A DNA stretch of 21,630 bases from JBDKGH01 sp039798265 (GTDB taxonomy: Bacteria > Bacteroidota > Bacteroidia > Flavobacteriales_D > Sanyastnellaceae), in assembly GCA_039798265.1 (NCBI GenBank), contig JBDKGH010000133.1, positions 1-21,630 on the forward strand, written 5' to 3'. Made by a program: the position numbers and the translations under genes. The notes under the pieces are model-generated. The model was not told the origin of the DNA and made no database searches. It saw nothing but the letters and a program-made list of their open reading frames with translations. Within the stretch, counting starts at the first letter, position 1. Each line of letters begins with the position of its first letter. Shown in pieces: positions 1 to 7,520 of the stretch.

Positions 1-117
1 CTCAGTTTAGAACCATTCCAAATACACCGTCTAACATTCTATGTTCCAACCGATCATAGGCAGCATGAAACCCTCTGTTGGAGGTATTACAAAAAATGGT
101 TGAAAAAAAGCATATAA
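1..117 (+). CDS. possible C-terminal end of an upstream gene (partial)
   Basis: The first frame is open from the window edge for 38 codons and stops with TAA at 115-117. The peptide is rich in aromatic and basic residues and ends KKWLKKSI. One other forward frame closes at once and the remaining one at 57-59. The piece is too short for family assignment and 38 open codons can occur by chance, so this is a guess at the tail of a neighbouring gene. It ends 27 bases before the -7 element of the nuo promoter, a sensible boundary. Confidence 0.35.
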   Translation, partial: LSLEPFQIHRLTFYVPTDHRQHETLCWRYYKKWLKKSI

Positions 118-121
118 TCCC

Positions 122-151
122 TTTCTGATACCGTTAAGCCGACTAATTTTG
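122..151 (+). promoter_or_regulatory. candidate promoter of the nuo operon
   Basis: TAATTTTG at 144-151 matches the Bacteroidota -7 element TAnnTTTG exactly. An imperfect -33 element, TTTC at 122-125, lies 18 bases upstream. Transcription would start near 155-158, leaving a leader of roughly 28-31 bases before nuoA. It is the only exact TAnnTTTG match I found between the upstream stop codon and nuoA. The -7 match is seen; its activity is inferred. Confidence 0.55.
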
Positions 152-185
152 TCGCGCCTGTGCACTTTAGTATAGGTACTTTGCA

Positions 186-563
186 ATGGAAGGACATCAA
201 TCGCACCTTTGGGAGTATTTTCCCATCGTAATTATGGCGCTTATCGCGCTGGGCTTCGTGTTTACCACCATGTTTCTCACGCATAAGTTGGGCCCCAAGC
301 GCAAAACCAAAATCAAAAACGATCCCTTCGAATGTGGTATTGAAGTGCAAGGAAACGCTCGCACTCCCTTTTCGGTAAAGTACTTTTTGGTAGCTATCCT
401 CTTCGTTTTGTTTGATGTGGAAGTTATTTTCATGTACCCTTGGGCAGTAAATTTCCGCCAGTTGGGAACTTTTGGGCTATGGGAAATGTTCACCTTTATG
501 GGACTCATGATTATCGGTTTGATCTACATCATCCGACGTGGGGCCTTGAACTGGGAAGAATAA
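186..563 (+). CDS. nuoA: NADH-quinone oxidoreductase subunit A
   Basis: This is the small three-helix membrane subunit (ND3 homologue) of complex I, sitting beside NuoH, J and K at the joint between membrane and peripheral arms. The 125-residue protein has its first helix at about 11-31, a loop with DPFECG (Cys50, the position of the mobile-loop cysteine of mitochondrial ND3), and a second helix holding FDVEVIF with acidic Asp77 and Glu79. A third helix lies near 95-116. Start at 186 is preferred because the next in-frame ATG (234) would cut into helix 1. It is the first gene of the nuoA-N operon, with a 49-base gap to nuoB. Confidence 0.97.
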   Translation: MEGHQSHLWEYFPIVIMALIALGFVFTTMFLTHKLGPKRKTKIKNDPFECGIEVQGNARTPFSVKYFLVAILFVLFDVEVIFMYPWAVNFRQLGTFGLWEMFTFMGLMIIGLIYIIRRGALNWEE

Positions 564-574
564 TACACGATTTC

Positions 575-595
575 GTCTGGGTATAATACCTAGAC
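575..595 (+). other. intercistronic hairpin between nuoA and nuoB
   Basis: GTCTGGGT (575-582) pairs with ACCTAGAC (588-595), giving eight pairs including one G-U, around a five-base loop ATAAT. A short ATTTTA follows at 597-602. The gap between nuoA and nuoB (49 bases) is the longest inside the operon, and this structure fills much of it. It could be a weak attenuator, an RNA processing site or a stabilising hairpin; the T-run is too short for a strong terminator. Pairing is visible in the sequence; the role is inferred. Confidence 0.45.
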
Positions 596-612
596 CATTT
601 TAGAATTGAATC

Positions 613-1164
613 ATGGAAACAAAAGTAGATATACATCCTGACCACAAGCCAGAAGGCTACGAAGGAAGCGGCTTCTTCGCTACTTCATTGGACAAAGCAG
701 TAGGATTAGCTCGTGCTAACTCGCTTTGGCCACTTCCTTTTGCCACCTCATGCTGCGGTATTGAATTCATGGCTACTATGGCCTCTCACTATGACCTAGC
801 ACGATTTGGATCGGAGCGATTGAGCTTCTCTCCACGTCAGGCCGACTTGCTCATGGTAATGGGTACTATTTCTAAAAAAATGGCTCCTATTCTCCGCCAA
901 GTGTATGAGCAAATGGCCGAGCCGAAATGGGTATTGAGCATGGGCGCTTGCGCTTCTAGCGGCGGTATTTTTGATACCTACAGCGTATTGCAAGGCATTG
1001 ACCGCGTGATCCCTGTAGACGTATACATACCCGGTTGTCCGCCCCGTCCGGAGCAAGTGCTCGACGGTATTTTGAAAATTCAAGAACTCGCTAAAAAAGA
1101 AGGTACAGGTAGAAGAAATTCTCCCGAGTACAAAGCTCTTCTAGCAAAATACGGTCTCGAATAA
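613..1164 (+). CDS. nuoB: NADH-quinone oxidoreductase subunit B (N2 cluster)
   Basis: NuoB (PSST/Nqo6 homologue) carries cluster N2, the last [4Fe-4S] centre of complex I, which passes electrons to quinone at the interface with NuoD. All four ligands are visible in this 183-residue protein: the adjacent pair Cys47-Cys48 in ATSCCGIEFM, Cys113 in MGACASSGG and Cys142 in IPGCPPRPE. The N-terminal 20 residues are hydrophilic and the C-terminus is a short charged tail. The stop overlaps the nuoC start by one base (TAATG), suggesting translational coupling. Confidence 0.98.
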   Translation: METKVDIHPDHKPEGYEGSGFFATSLDKAVGLARANSLWPLPFATSCCGIEFMATMASHYDLARFGSERLSFSPRQADLLMVMGTISKKMAPILRQVYEQMAEPKWVLSMGACASSGGIFDTYSVLQGIDRVIPVDVYIPGCPPRPEQVLDGILKIQELAKKEGTGRRNSPEYKALLAKYGLE

Positions 1165-1664
1165 TGGAATTACTCGAACGCCTACAAAATCAGCTCAGCG
1201 AGAAGTTTGGCTCAGCCATCTTGTCGTCGCAAATGGATTACGACTTCCCTGTTTTTGTAGTGGAAAAATCACACATTTTGGATGTGTTGAGCTTCTTAAA
1301 AAATGATCCTTCTACGGGCTTTCATTTTTTAACCACCCTTTGCGCACTCCACTTTCCTGACAACACTGGTGCAGAATTCGCGGTGATGTATCAGCTTCAC
1401 AACATGAACAAAAATGAACGCATTCGCGTGAAAATTTTCATGAGTGAAAAAGACCTCGATGTACCATCGGCGACCGCCATTTGGCCTACTGCCAATTGGA
1501 TGGAACGTCAAGAATACGACTTCTTCGGAATTCGTTTTAAAGGCCATCCTGATCTTCGTCGTATTTTGAACATGGATGAAATGAACTATTTCCCGATGCG
1601 CAAAGAATACCCGCTCGAAGACGCTGGACGCGACGATAAACAAGATAAATACTTTGGACGATAA
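1164..1664 (+). CDS. nuoC: NADH-quinone oxidoreductase subunit C
   Basis: NuoC (30 kDa/Nqo5 homologue) is a cofactor-free structural subunit of the connecting module that packs against NuoD. The 166-residue protein has the family signature around residues 115-136, with REYDFFGI-type sequence (here RQEYDFFGI) and HPDLRRIL, followed by RKEYPLE at 146-152. It is a separate gene here rather than the NuoCD fusion of Escherichia coli. It overlaps nuoB by one base and is followed after 12 bases by nuoD. Confidence 0.97.
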   Translation: MELLERLQNQLSEKFGSAILSSQMDYDFPVFVVEKSHILDVLSFLKNDPSTGFHFLTTLCALHFPDNTGAEFAVMYQLHNMNKNERIRVKIFMSEKDLDVPSATAIWPTANWMERQEYDFFGIRFKGHPDLRRILNMDEMNYFPMRKEYPLEDAGRDDKQDKYFGR

Positions 1665-1676
1665 TATCCTTAAAGG

Positions 1677-2903
1677 ATGAGCAACAAAGCGAACAACATT
1701 GGACAGTCTTTTTCAAAGCCAGAAGATGCTTTGGAGAATAAAGACTATTCCATTCTTAACCTCGGACCCACCCACCCCGCTACGCACGGTATTTTCCAAA
1801 ACGTGCTTACCATGGATGGTGAAATTATCCGCAAAGCAGTTCCTACTGTAGGTTACATTCACCGTGCATTTGAAAAATTGGCGGAACACCGTCCATATAA
1901 TCAGATCACTCCTATCACTGACCGATTGAACTACTGCTCTTCTCCCATCAACAACATGGGATGGCACATGACAGTAGAAAAATTGATCAAGTGCGAAGTT
2001 CCAAAACGCGCGGAATACTTGCGTGTGATTATCATGGAACTTTCGCGCATTGCCGATCACATTGTTTGTGATACGGTGATCGCTGTAGATACAGGAGCTA
2101 TGACAGGCTTCTTGTACCTTTTCCAATACCGTGAAAAAATTTACGAAATATTCGAAGCCATTTGCGGCGCTCGATTGACGACCAACATCGGTCGCATTGG
2201 TGGAATGAACGAAGACTTCTCTGACGTTGTTTGGGCCAAAATCGATGCTTTCCTCAATGAGTTTCCAAAAGGATTAGAAGAGTTTGACCGCTTGGTAACG
2301 CGCAACCGCATCTTCATTGATCGTACGGTAGGTGCTGGTCCTATTAGCGGTGAGCGTGCTTTGGAATACGGTTTCACCGGTCCAAACCTTCGTGCAGCCG
2401 GCATCGACTATGATGTTCGTGTGATGAATCCTTACTCTTCTTACCAAGACTTCCAATTTGAAATTCCGGTAGGAACAAAAGGCGACACTTACGACCGTTA
2501 TATGGTGCGTATGGCCGAAATGTGGGAAAGTATAAGCATCATCAAACAAGCAATTAAAAACTTGCCTGATGGTCCTGTGCACGCCAATGTTCCGGAGTTT
2601 TTCCTACCTGCAAAAGAAGATGTATATAGCAAAATGGAAGCGTTGATCTATCACTTCAAAATTGTGATGGGAGAAACCGACATTCCGAAAGGCGAAGTAT
2701 ATCATGCGGTAGAAGGTGGTAATGGTGAATTAGGATTTTACCTCGTTAGTGATGGCGGACGTACACCCTTCCGTTTGCACTTCCGTCGTCCTTGTTTCAT
2801 CTATTACCAAGCCTATCCAGAAATGATTACTGGAGGCATGTTGAGCGATGCCATTCTTACTATGAGTAGTATGAATGTGATCGCAGGAGAACTAGACGCA
2901 TAA
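1677..2903 (+). CDS. nuoD: NADH-quinone oxidoreductase subunit D
   Basis: NuoD (49 kDa/Nqo4 homologue) forms most of the quinone-binding cavity next to cluster N2. The 408-residue protein has the N-terminal GPTHPATHG loop with His37, and Tyr86 in TDRLNYCSS; these align with the quinone headgroup-binding His and Tyr known from mitochondrial and Thermus enzymes. Two departures from the textbook consensus are visible: Asn85 instead of Asp before that tyrosine, and a C-terminus GELDA instead of GEVDR. Both may be normal for this phylum. AAAGG abuts the start codon. The gap to nuoE is 33 bases. Confidence 0.98.
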   Translation: MSNKANNIGQSFSKPEDALENKDYSILNLGPTHPATHGIFQNVLTMDGEIIRKAVPTVGYIHRAFEKLAEHRPYNQITPITDRLNYCSSPINNMGWHMTVEKLIKCEVPKRAEYLRVIIMELSRIADHIVCDTVIAVDTGAMTGFLYLFQYREKIYEIFEAICGARLTTNIGRIGGMNEDFSDVVWAKIDAFLNEFPKGLEEFDRLVTRNRIFIDRTVGAGPISGERALEYGFTGPNLRAAGIDYDVRVMNPYSSYQDFQFEIPVGTKGDTYDRYMVRMAEMWESISIIKQAIKNLPDGPVHANVPEFFLPAKEDVYSKMEALIYHFKIVMGETDIPKGEVYHAVEGGNGELGFYLVSDGGRTPFRLHFRRPCFIYYQAYPEMITGGMLSDAILTMSSMNVIAGELDA

Positions 2904-2936
2904 GACTTTAGAACAATAATAGCCCTCATATAAAAA

Positions 2937-3482
2937 ATGGCTGCTCAAGAGATCAAATTTTCAGACGAAGCAATGAAGGTGGCACAGTCCATCATTCGTC
3001 GCTATCCTGAAGGAAAACAAAAAAGTGCATTGATTCCACTTTTGCACTTAGCACAAGCGGAGTTCGATGGTTGGTTGAGTCCCGAAACAATGGATTACGT
3101 TGCTTCCTTGCTCAACATCCAGTCCATCGAAGCATACGAAGTAGCATCGTTCTACTCCATGTTCAATCTGAAGCCAGTGGGTAAATGCCTCATTGAGGTG
3201 TGCCGTACGAGCTCTTGCTGGTTGATGGGCGCCGAAGATGTGGTACGCCATATCGAAACGCGTTTAAACATTAAGGATGGTCAAACCACCGCTGATGGCA
3301 TGTTTACATTGAAAACTGTGGAATGCTTAGGTTCATGCGGAACAGCACCTATGCTTCAGTGTGGTGCCGACTTTTATGAAAATCTGACTTTGGAAAAAGT
3401 AGATCTACTGCTTGATAAAATGAAATCAGATGGTCGCAGAAGAACTTACCGCGATACCAATACTAAAATTCAAATCGACTAA
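2937..3482 (+). CDS. nuoE: NADH-quinone oxidoreductase subunit E (N1a cluster)
   Basis: NuoE (24 kDa/Nqo2 homologue) holds the off-path [2Fe-2S] cluster N1a in the NADH dehydrogenase module and pairs with NuoF. The 181-residue thioredoxin-like protein shows the expected ligand spacing C-x4-C-x35-C-x3-C at Cys89, Cys94, Cys130 and Cys134 (motifs CRTSSC and CLGSC). The N-terminal helical region (residues 10-75) contains the usual ALIPLLHLAQ segment. A run of basic residues (DGRRRTYRD) precedes the C-terminus. Its presence means this complex can accept NADH directly, unlike 11-subunit variants that lack NuoE, F and G. Confidence 0.98.
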   Translation: MAAQEIKFSDEAMKVAQSIIRRYPEGKQKSALIPLLHLAQAEFDGWLSPETMDYVASLLNIQSIEAYEVASFYSMFNLKPVGKCLIEVCRTSSCWLMGAEDVVRHIETRLNIKDGQTTADGMFTLKTVECLGSCGTAPMLQCGADFYENLTLEKVDLLLDKMKSDGRRRTYRDTNTKIQID

Positions 3483-3486
3483 TAGC

Positions 3487-3491
3487 AGGAG
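3487..3491 (+). promoter_or_regulatory. Shine-Dalgarno-like site before nuoF
   Basis: AGGAG lies three bases before the nuoF start at 3495. Most other genes in the window lack a clear Shine-Dalgarno sequence, as is usual in Bacteroidota, so this one stands out. The spacing is shorter than optimal. It supports the chosen nuoF start. Confidence 0.4.
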
Positions 3492-3494
3492 AAG

Positions 3495-4844
3495 ATGGGC
3501 AAGAAATTACTCTTAGAACACATTGACGTTCCCGGTATTCAGTCGTTGAATGTTTACCGTTCAAAAGGTGGATATAGCGCAATGGAAAAAGCGCTAAAAA
3601 CCATGACTCCAGATCAAGTAGTAGAGGAAGTAAAAACATCTGGCCTTCGTGGTCGTGGTGGTGCAGGTTTCCCTACGGGTATGAAATGGAGCTTCCTCGC
3701 TAAGCCAGAAGGAGTGCCTCGCTATCTTGTTTGCAATGCTGACGAGTCAGAGCCCGGTACTTTCAAAGACCGTTATTTGATGGAACACATTCCTCATCTA
3801 TTGATCGAAGGAATGATCACCGCTAGCTTCGCGCTCGGTGCCCGCACATCATACATTTATATCCGAGGTGAATATTTCTATGTGGCTCAAATTTTAGAGC
3901 GCGCTATTGCCGAAGCTTACGAATCAGGACTACTCGGTAAAAACATTCTCAATTCCGGTTTCGACCACGATTGTTATGTTCAAGTAGGAGCTGGTGCGTA
4001 TATCTGTGGAGAAGAAACCGCTCTTCTTGAATCACTCGAAGGAAAACGCGGTAATCCTCGCATTAAGCCTCCATTCCCTGCAATCGCTGGTTTGTATGGC
4101 TGCCCAACTGTAGTTAACAACGTAGAAACCATTGCAGCAGTAGTTCCTATCGTTCGCGATGGTGGCGCTGCATATGCGGCGATCGGTGTAGGACGCAGCA
4201 CAGGTACCAAATTGATTTCAGCGTCAGGACACATCAATAAACCAGGCGTATACGAAATTGAATTGGGAGTTCCTGTTGAAGAGTTCATCTATTCTGAGGA
4301 ATACTGCGGAGGTATTCGCAATGGCAAAGAGCTCAAAGCAGTAGTTGCCGGAGGTTCTTCTGTGCCCATTTTGCCTGTACATTTAGTGACCAAAACAGCA
4401 GCTGGCGAAGCGCGTTTGATGACTTACGAAAGTCTTGCTGACGGTGGATTCGCAACTGGATCAATGCTCGGTTCTGGTGGATTCATCGTGATGGATGAAG
4501 ATACCAGCATCGTGAAAAACCTTTGGAATTTCAGTCGTTTCTATCACCATGAAAGCTGCGGACAGTGCAGCCCCTGCCGTGAAGGTACCGGATGGATGGA
4601 GAAAATACTTCACAAAATTCTTCATGGTCATGGTCAACTTTCTGATGTGGATTTGCTTTGGGAAATTCAAAGTAAAATTGAAGGAAAAACGATTTGTCCC
4701 CTTGGTGATGCAGCAGCATGGCCCGTGGCAAGTGCTATCCGCCATTTCCGCGCCGAGTTTGAAGATTTCGTAAAACGTGGATCATCCATTAAAGATGTGA
4801 AGCACTACTACCGTATTAATAATTTACCAGAACCCGTAGCATAA
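3495..4844 (+). CDS. nuoF: NADH-quinone oxidoreductase subunit F (FMN, NADH binding)
   Basis: NuoF (51 kDa/Nqo1 homologue) binds NADH and FMN and carries cluster N3, so it is the electron entry point of complex I. The 449-residue protein has the FMN/nucleotide glycine-rich segment GRGGAGFPTG (52-62), the second motif GAGAYICGEETAL (165-177), and the N3 ligands Cys355, Cys358 and Cys361 in ESCGQCSPCREG plus Cys401 in CPLGDAAAW. Length and motif order match the family. It follows nuoE by 12 bases behind an AGGAG site and overlaps nuoG by one base (TAATG). Confidence 0.98.
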   Translation: MGKKLLLEHIDVPGIQSLNVYRSKGGYSAMEKALKTMTPDQVVEEVKTSGLRGRGGAGFPTGMKWSFLAKPEGVPRYLVCNADESEPGTFKDRYLMEHIPHLLIEGMITASFALGARTSYIYIRGEYFYVAQILERAIAEAYESGLLGKNILNSGFDHDCYVQVGAGAYICGEETALLESLEGKRGNPRIKPPFPAIAGLYGCPTVVNNVETIAAVVPIVRDGGAAYAAIGVGRSTGTKLISASGHINKPGVYEIELGVPVEEFIYSEEYCGGIRNGKELKAVVAGGSSVPILPVHLVTKTAAGEARLMTYESLADGGFATGSMLGSGGFIVMDEDTSIVKNLWNFSRFYHHESCGQCSPCREGTGWMEKILHKILHGHGQLSDVDLLWEIQSKIEGKTICPLGDAAAWPVASAIRHFRAEFEDFVKRGSSIKDVKHYYRINNLPEPVA

Positions 4845-5887
4845 TGCCTAAGGTAACAATTGACGGAATTTCGATAGAGGTACCAGATGGTACTACCATT
4901 CTGCAAGCAGCACGAATGATTGGCGGTGACATTGTTCCACCTGCCATGTGTTATTATTCGAAATTGAAAACAAGCGGTGGATACTGCCGTACTTGTATTG
5001 TAAAGGTTTCTAAAGGATCTGAAAAAGATCCTCGCCCAATGCCAAAACCTGTAGCCTCATGCCGCACTACCGTAATGGATGGCATGGAAGTGGAAAACAT
5101 TACTTCTCCAGAAGTAATTGAAGCCCGCGCGGGTGTAGTAGAATTTTTGCTTTTGAATCACCCTCTTGATTGCCCTGTGTGCGATCAGGCCGGCGAATGT
5201 CACTTGCAAGATTTATCATACGAGCATGGTAAAGCCAATACGCGATACGAATTCCCTCGCAGAGAATTTGAACGTCGCGATATCGGCGATAAAATTCAAC
5301 TTCACATGAACCGTTGCATTCTATGCTACCGTTGTGTGAAAGTGGCCGATCAGCTCACGGATGGTCGTGTACACGGTGTAATCAACCGAGGCGAAGTTGC
5401 CGAAATCAGCACCTATATCGAAAATGCGATCGAGAATGATTTCTCAGGTAATATGGTAGATGTATGTCCTGTAGGCGCATTGACTGATAAAACCTTCCGC
5501 TTCCAAAGCCGCGTGTGGTACACCAAGCCTGTAGATGCTCACCGCGATTGCCCAACCTGCTGCGGTGAAGTACGCTTGTGGTACAAAGGCGACGATGTAG
5601 CACGCGTTACTGCTCGTAAAGATGCTTATGGTGAAGTAGCAGATACCAAAGACGGTAAAGCCGGCTGGATCTGCAATACATGTCGTTATGATAAAAAGAA
5701 AACCAGTGATTGGGTAATCGAAGGTCCTTCTCACATCGATCGTCACTCTGTGATTTCAGCTAACCACTACGAAAGTTTGAAATCGCTGAAAGCCACGCTC
5801 GATCGCCAGAAAAAAGCCATTCCGCACGGAACGAAAGTTACTCTCGGACATGGCGCACTTGATCCTAATAACGAAAGCAAACACTAA
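4844..5887 (+). CDS. nuoG: short NADH-quinone oxidoreductase subunit G
   Basis: NuoG continues the Fe-S wire from NuoF toward NuoI. Ligand sets are clear: [2Fe-2S] N1b at Cys36, Cys48, Cys51 and Cys73; His-ligated N5 at His106, Cys110, Cys113 and Cys119; N4 at Cys158, Cys161, Cys164 and Cys208. Further on are CPTCC (236-240) and CNTC (277-280), resembling an altered N7 or zinc-ribbon site. At 347 residues it lacks the large molybdopterin-oxidoreductase-like domain that makes E. coli NuoG about 900 residues. It ends cleanly five bases before nuoH, so this is a short family form rather than a frameshift. Such short NuoG proteins are, to my knowledge, usual in Bacteroidota. Confidence 0.95.
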   Translation: MPKVTIDGISIEVPDGTTILQAARMIGGDIVPPAMCYYSKLKTSGGYCRTCIVKVSKGSEKDPRPMPKPVASCRTTVMDGMEVENITSPEVIEARAGVVEFLLLNHPLDCPVCDQAGECHLQDLSYEHGKANTRYEFPRREFERRDIGDKIQLHMNRCILCYRCVKVADQLTDGRVHGVINRGEVAEISTYIENAIENDFSGNMVDVCPVGALTDKTFRFQSRVWYTKPVDAHRDCPTCCGEVRLWYKGDDVARVTARKDAYGEVADTKDGKAGWICNTCRYDKKKTSDWVIEGPSHIDRHSVISANHYESLKSLKATLDRQKKAIPHGTKVTLGHGALDPNNESKH

Positions 5888-5892
5888 GAGAA

Positions 5893-6924
5893 ATGGATCC
5901 AATGCTCGTATATAAAATCATCTTGTGTGTAGTGGTTTTCGCTATTTCACTTGGTGCTGCTGCCTATATGACCTGGGGAGAGCGCAAAATTGCGGCTATC
6001 CTTCAAGACCGTGTAGGTCCTAACCGCGCAGGTCCGCTCGGACTCTTGCAGCCTATTGCCGATGGTATCAAAATGTTCTTCAAAGAAGAAATGATACCTA
6101 ACAAATCGAATAAGTGGTTATTCATTCTAGGTCCTTGCTTTTTCATGCTTACCGCATGTATGACCGGCGTTGTTATTCCATGGGGTGGCAATTTGGTGAT
6201 TGGTGGTACCACTTACAGTTTACAAATCACCGACATCAATATTGGCTTGCTCTACCTTCTCGGGGTAGTATCTATTGGTGTTTATGGAATCATGATCGGT
6301 GGTTGGGCCTCTAACAACAAATACTCACTACTCGGTGCACTTCGCGCGTCATCGCAGATGATTTCTTACGAAGTAGCCATGGGTCTTGCATTGATTGCAT
6401 TAGTGATGATCACTGGAACGTTGAAGATTGGTGATATTGTAAAAATGCAAGATGAAGGATTAGCAAATGTGGTGTACCAACCATTGGGCTTTATCATATT
6501 CATGATTTGCGCCTTTGCAGAAACCAACCGTGCACCATTTGACCTTCCCGAATCCGAATCCGAATTGGTAGGTGGTTACCACACTGAATATTCTTCCATG
6601 AAATTAGGATTCTTCCTATTTGCAGAATACATCAACATGTTTATCTCCTCTGCAGTAATGGCCTCGCTTTACTTCGGTGGATATAACTTCCCATTTCAAC
6701 ATGAACTTGGACTAGAAGGCAATGCGCTTTCCATTGTTCAAACACTTGTTTTCTTTGGAAAGATATTCATCTTCATTTTCATCTTCATGTGGGTACGTTG
6801 GACGCTTCCACGTTTCCGTTATGACCAATTGATGAACTTGGGGTGGAAAGTGCTTTTGCCTTTAGCAATCGCCAATATTTTCATCACTGGTTTGGTTATG
6901 TTTTTTATGGGTAAACTCGGATAA
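5893..6924 (+). CDS. nuoH: NADH-quinone oxidoreductase subunit H
   Basis: NuoH (ND1 homologue) is the membrane subunit that anchors the peripheral arm and forms the entrance of the quinone channel. The 343-residue protein shows the family signature ERKIAAILQDRVGPNRAGP (residues 30-48) and the acidic loop ETNRAPFDLPESESELVGG (210-228), which lies near the quinone chamber and links to the proton path. Several strongly hydrophobic segments fit the usual eight helices. It sits five bases after nuoG and five before nuoI, a tightly coupled run. Confidence 0.98.
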   Translation: MDPMLVYKIILCVVVFAISLGAAAYMTWGERKIAAILQDRVGPNRAGPLGLLQPIADGIKMFFKEEMIPNKSNKWLFILGPCFFMLTACMTGVVIPWGGNLVIGGTTYSLQITDINIGLLYLLGVVSIGVYGIMIGGWASNNKYSLLGALRASSQMISYEVAMGLALIALVMITGTLKIGDIVKMQDEGLANVVYQPLGFIIFMICAFAETNRAPFDLPESESELVGGYHTEYSSMKLGFFLFAEYINMFISSAVMASLYFGGYNFPFQHELGLEGNALSIVQTLVFFGKIFIFIFIFMWVRWTLPRFRYDQLMNLGWKVLLPLAIANIFITGLVMFFMGKLG

Positions 6925-6929
6925 TCACT

Positions 6930-7520
6930 ATGGCACTTACCAATAGATCAAAAGTTGTTGTACCAAAAGAGCTCACTTTAGCTGAACGTCTTTATTTCCC
7001 TGCAATTCTCAAAGGGATGGTCATTACGCTTACACACATTTTTAAGCGTACACCAACAATTAAGTATCCAGAAAAAAAGCGCGAAATCGCTCCAGTATAT
7101 CGTGGTCAACACGTATTAAAACGCGATGAAGCAGGTGCTGAACGCTGCACGGCATGCGGACTCTGCGCTGTTGCTTGTCCAGCAGAAGCCATTACTATGG
7201 AGGCTGCTGAACGCAAAAAAGGAGAAGAAAAACTTTTCCGCGAAGAGAAATATGCCCGCGTTTATGAAATCAACATGCTGCGCTGCATCTTCTGCGGACT
7301 GTGCGAAGAGGCATGTCCGAAAGAAGCTATTTTCCTCACCGATCGCATTGTACCAAGCTCATTCACCCGTGGTGAAGAAATTTTTGGTAAAGACAAATTG
7401 GTAGAAGAGGTAGACAACCGCGTTGATGTTACAAAACGTCAAACACCAGAGGTGCTCGCTTTCAAACAAGATAAGCGTCACTATCACAATCAAACTTTCC
7501 AAGACCGAATCTCACGCTAA
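6930..7520 (+). CDS. nuoI: NADH-quinone oxidoreductase subunit I (N6a, N6b clusters)
   Basis: NuoI (TYKY/Nqo9 homologue) is an 8Fe ferredoxin-like subunit that relays electrons from the NuoG chain to N2 in NuoB. Two C-x2-C-x2-C-x3-C motifs are present: Cys73, 76, 79, 83 (CTACGLCAVACP) and Cys119, 122, 125, 129 (CIFCGLCEEACP). The N-terminal segment near 15-40 is the amphipathic membrane-surface helix region. At 196 residues the tail beyond the second motif is somewhat longer than in E. coli. The stop overlaps nuoJ by one base. Confidence 0.98.
   Translation: MALTNRSKVVVPKELTLAERLYFPAILKGMVITLTHIFKRTPTIKYPEKKREIAPVYRGQHVLKRDEAGAERCTACGLCAVACPAEAITMEAAERKKGEEKLFREEKYARVYEINMLRCIFCGLCEEACPKEAIFLTDRIVPSSFTRGEEIFGKDKLVEEVDNRVDVTKRQTPEVLAFKQDKRHYHNQTFQDRISR

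Noticed and set aside
177..183. TACTTTG directly before nuoA as a -7 promoter element
   Set aside because: It has one spacer base instead of two and would put transcription start inside the nuoA coding region, whereas TAATTTTG at 144-151 is an exact and better placed match.
1666..1678. ATCCTT-A-AAGGAT palindrome overlapping the nuoD start
   Set aside because: Six-base arms with a one-base centre cannot form a useful hairpin; the right half is explained by an AAAGG-like ribosome site next to ATG. Likely chance.
1713..2126. 137-codon minus-strand open frame inside nuoD
   Set aside because: It lies wholly antisense to a gene with clear family motifs and shows no recognisable protein features.
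4844..5887. nuoG as a pseudogene or frameshifted gene
   Set aside because: All cluster ligands up to N4 are intact, the frame ends cleanly, and nuoH follows five bases later with no leftover NuoG-like sequence.
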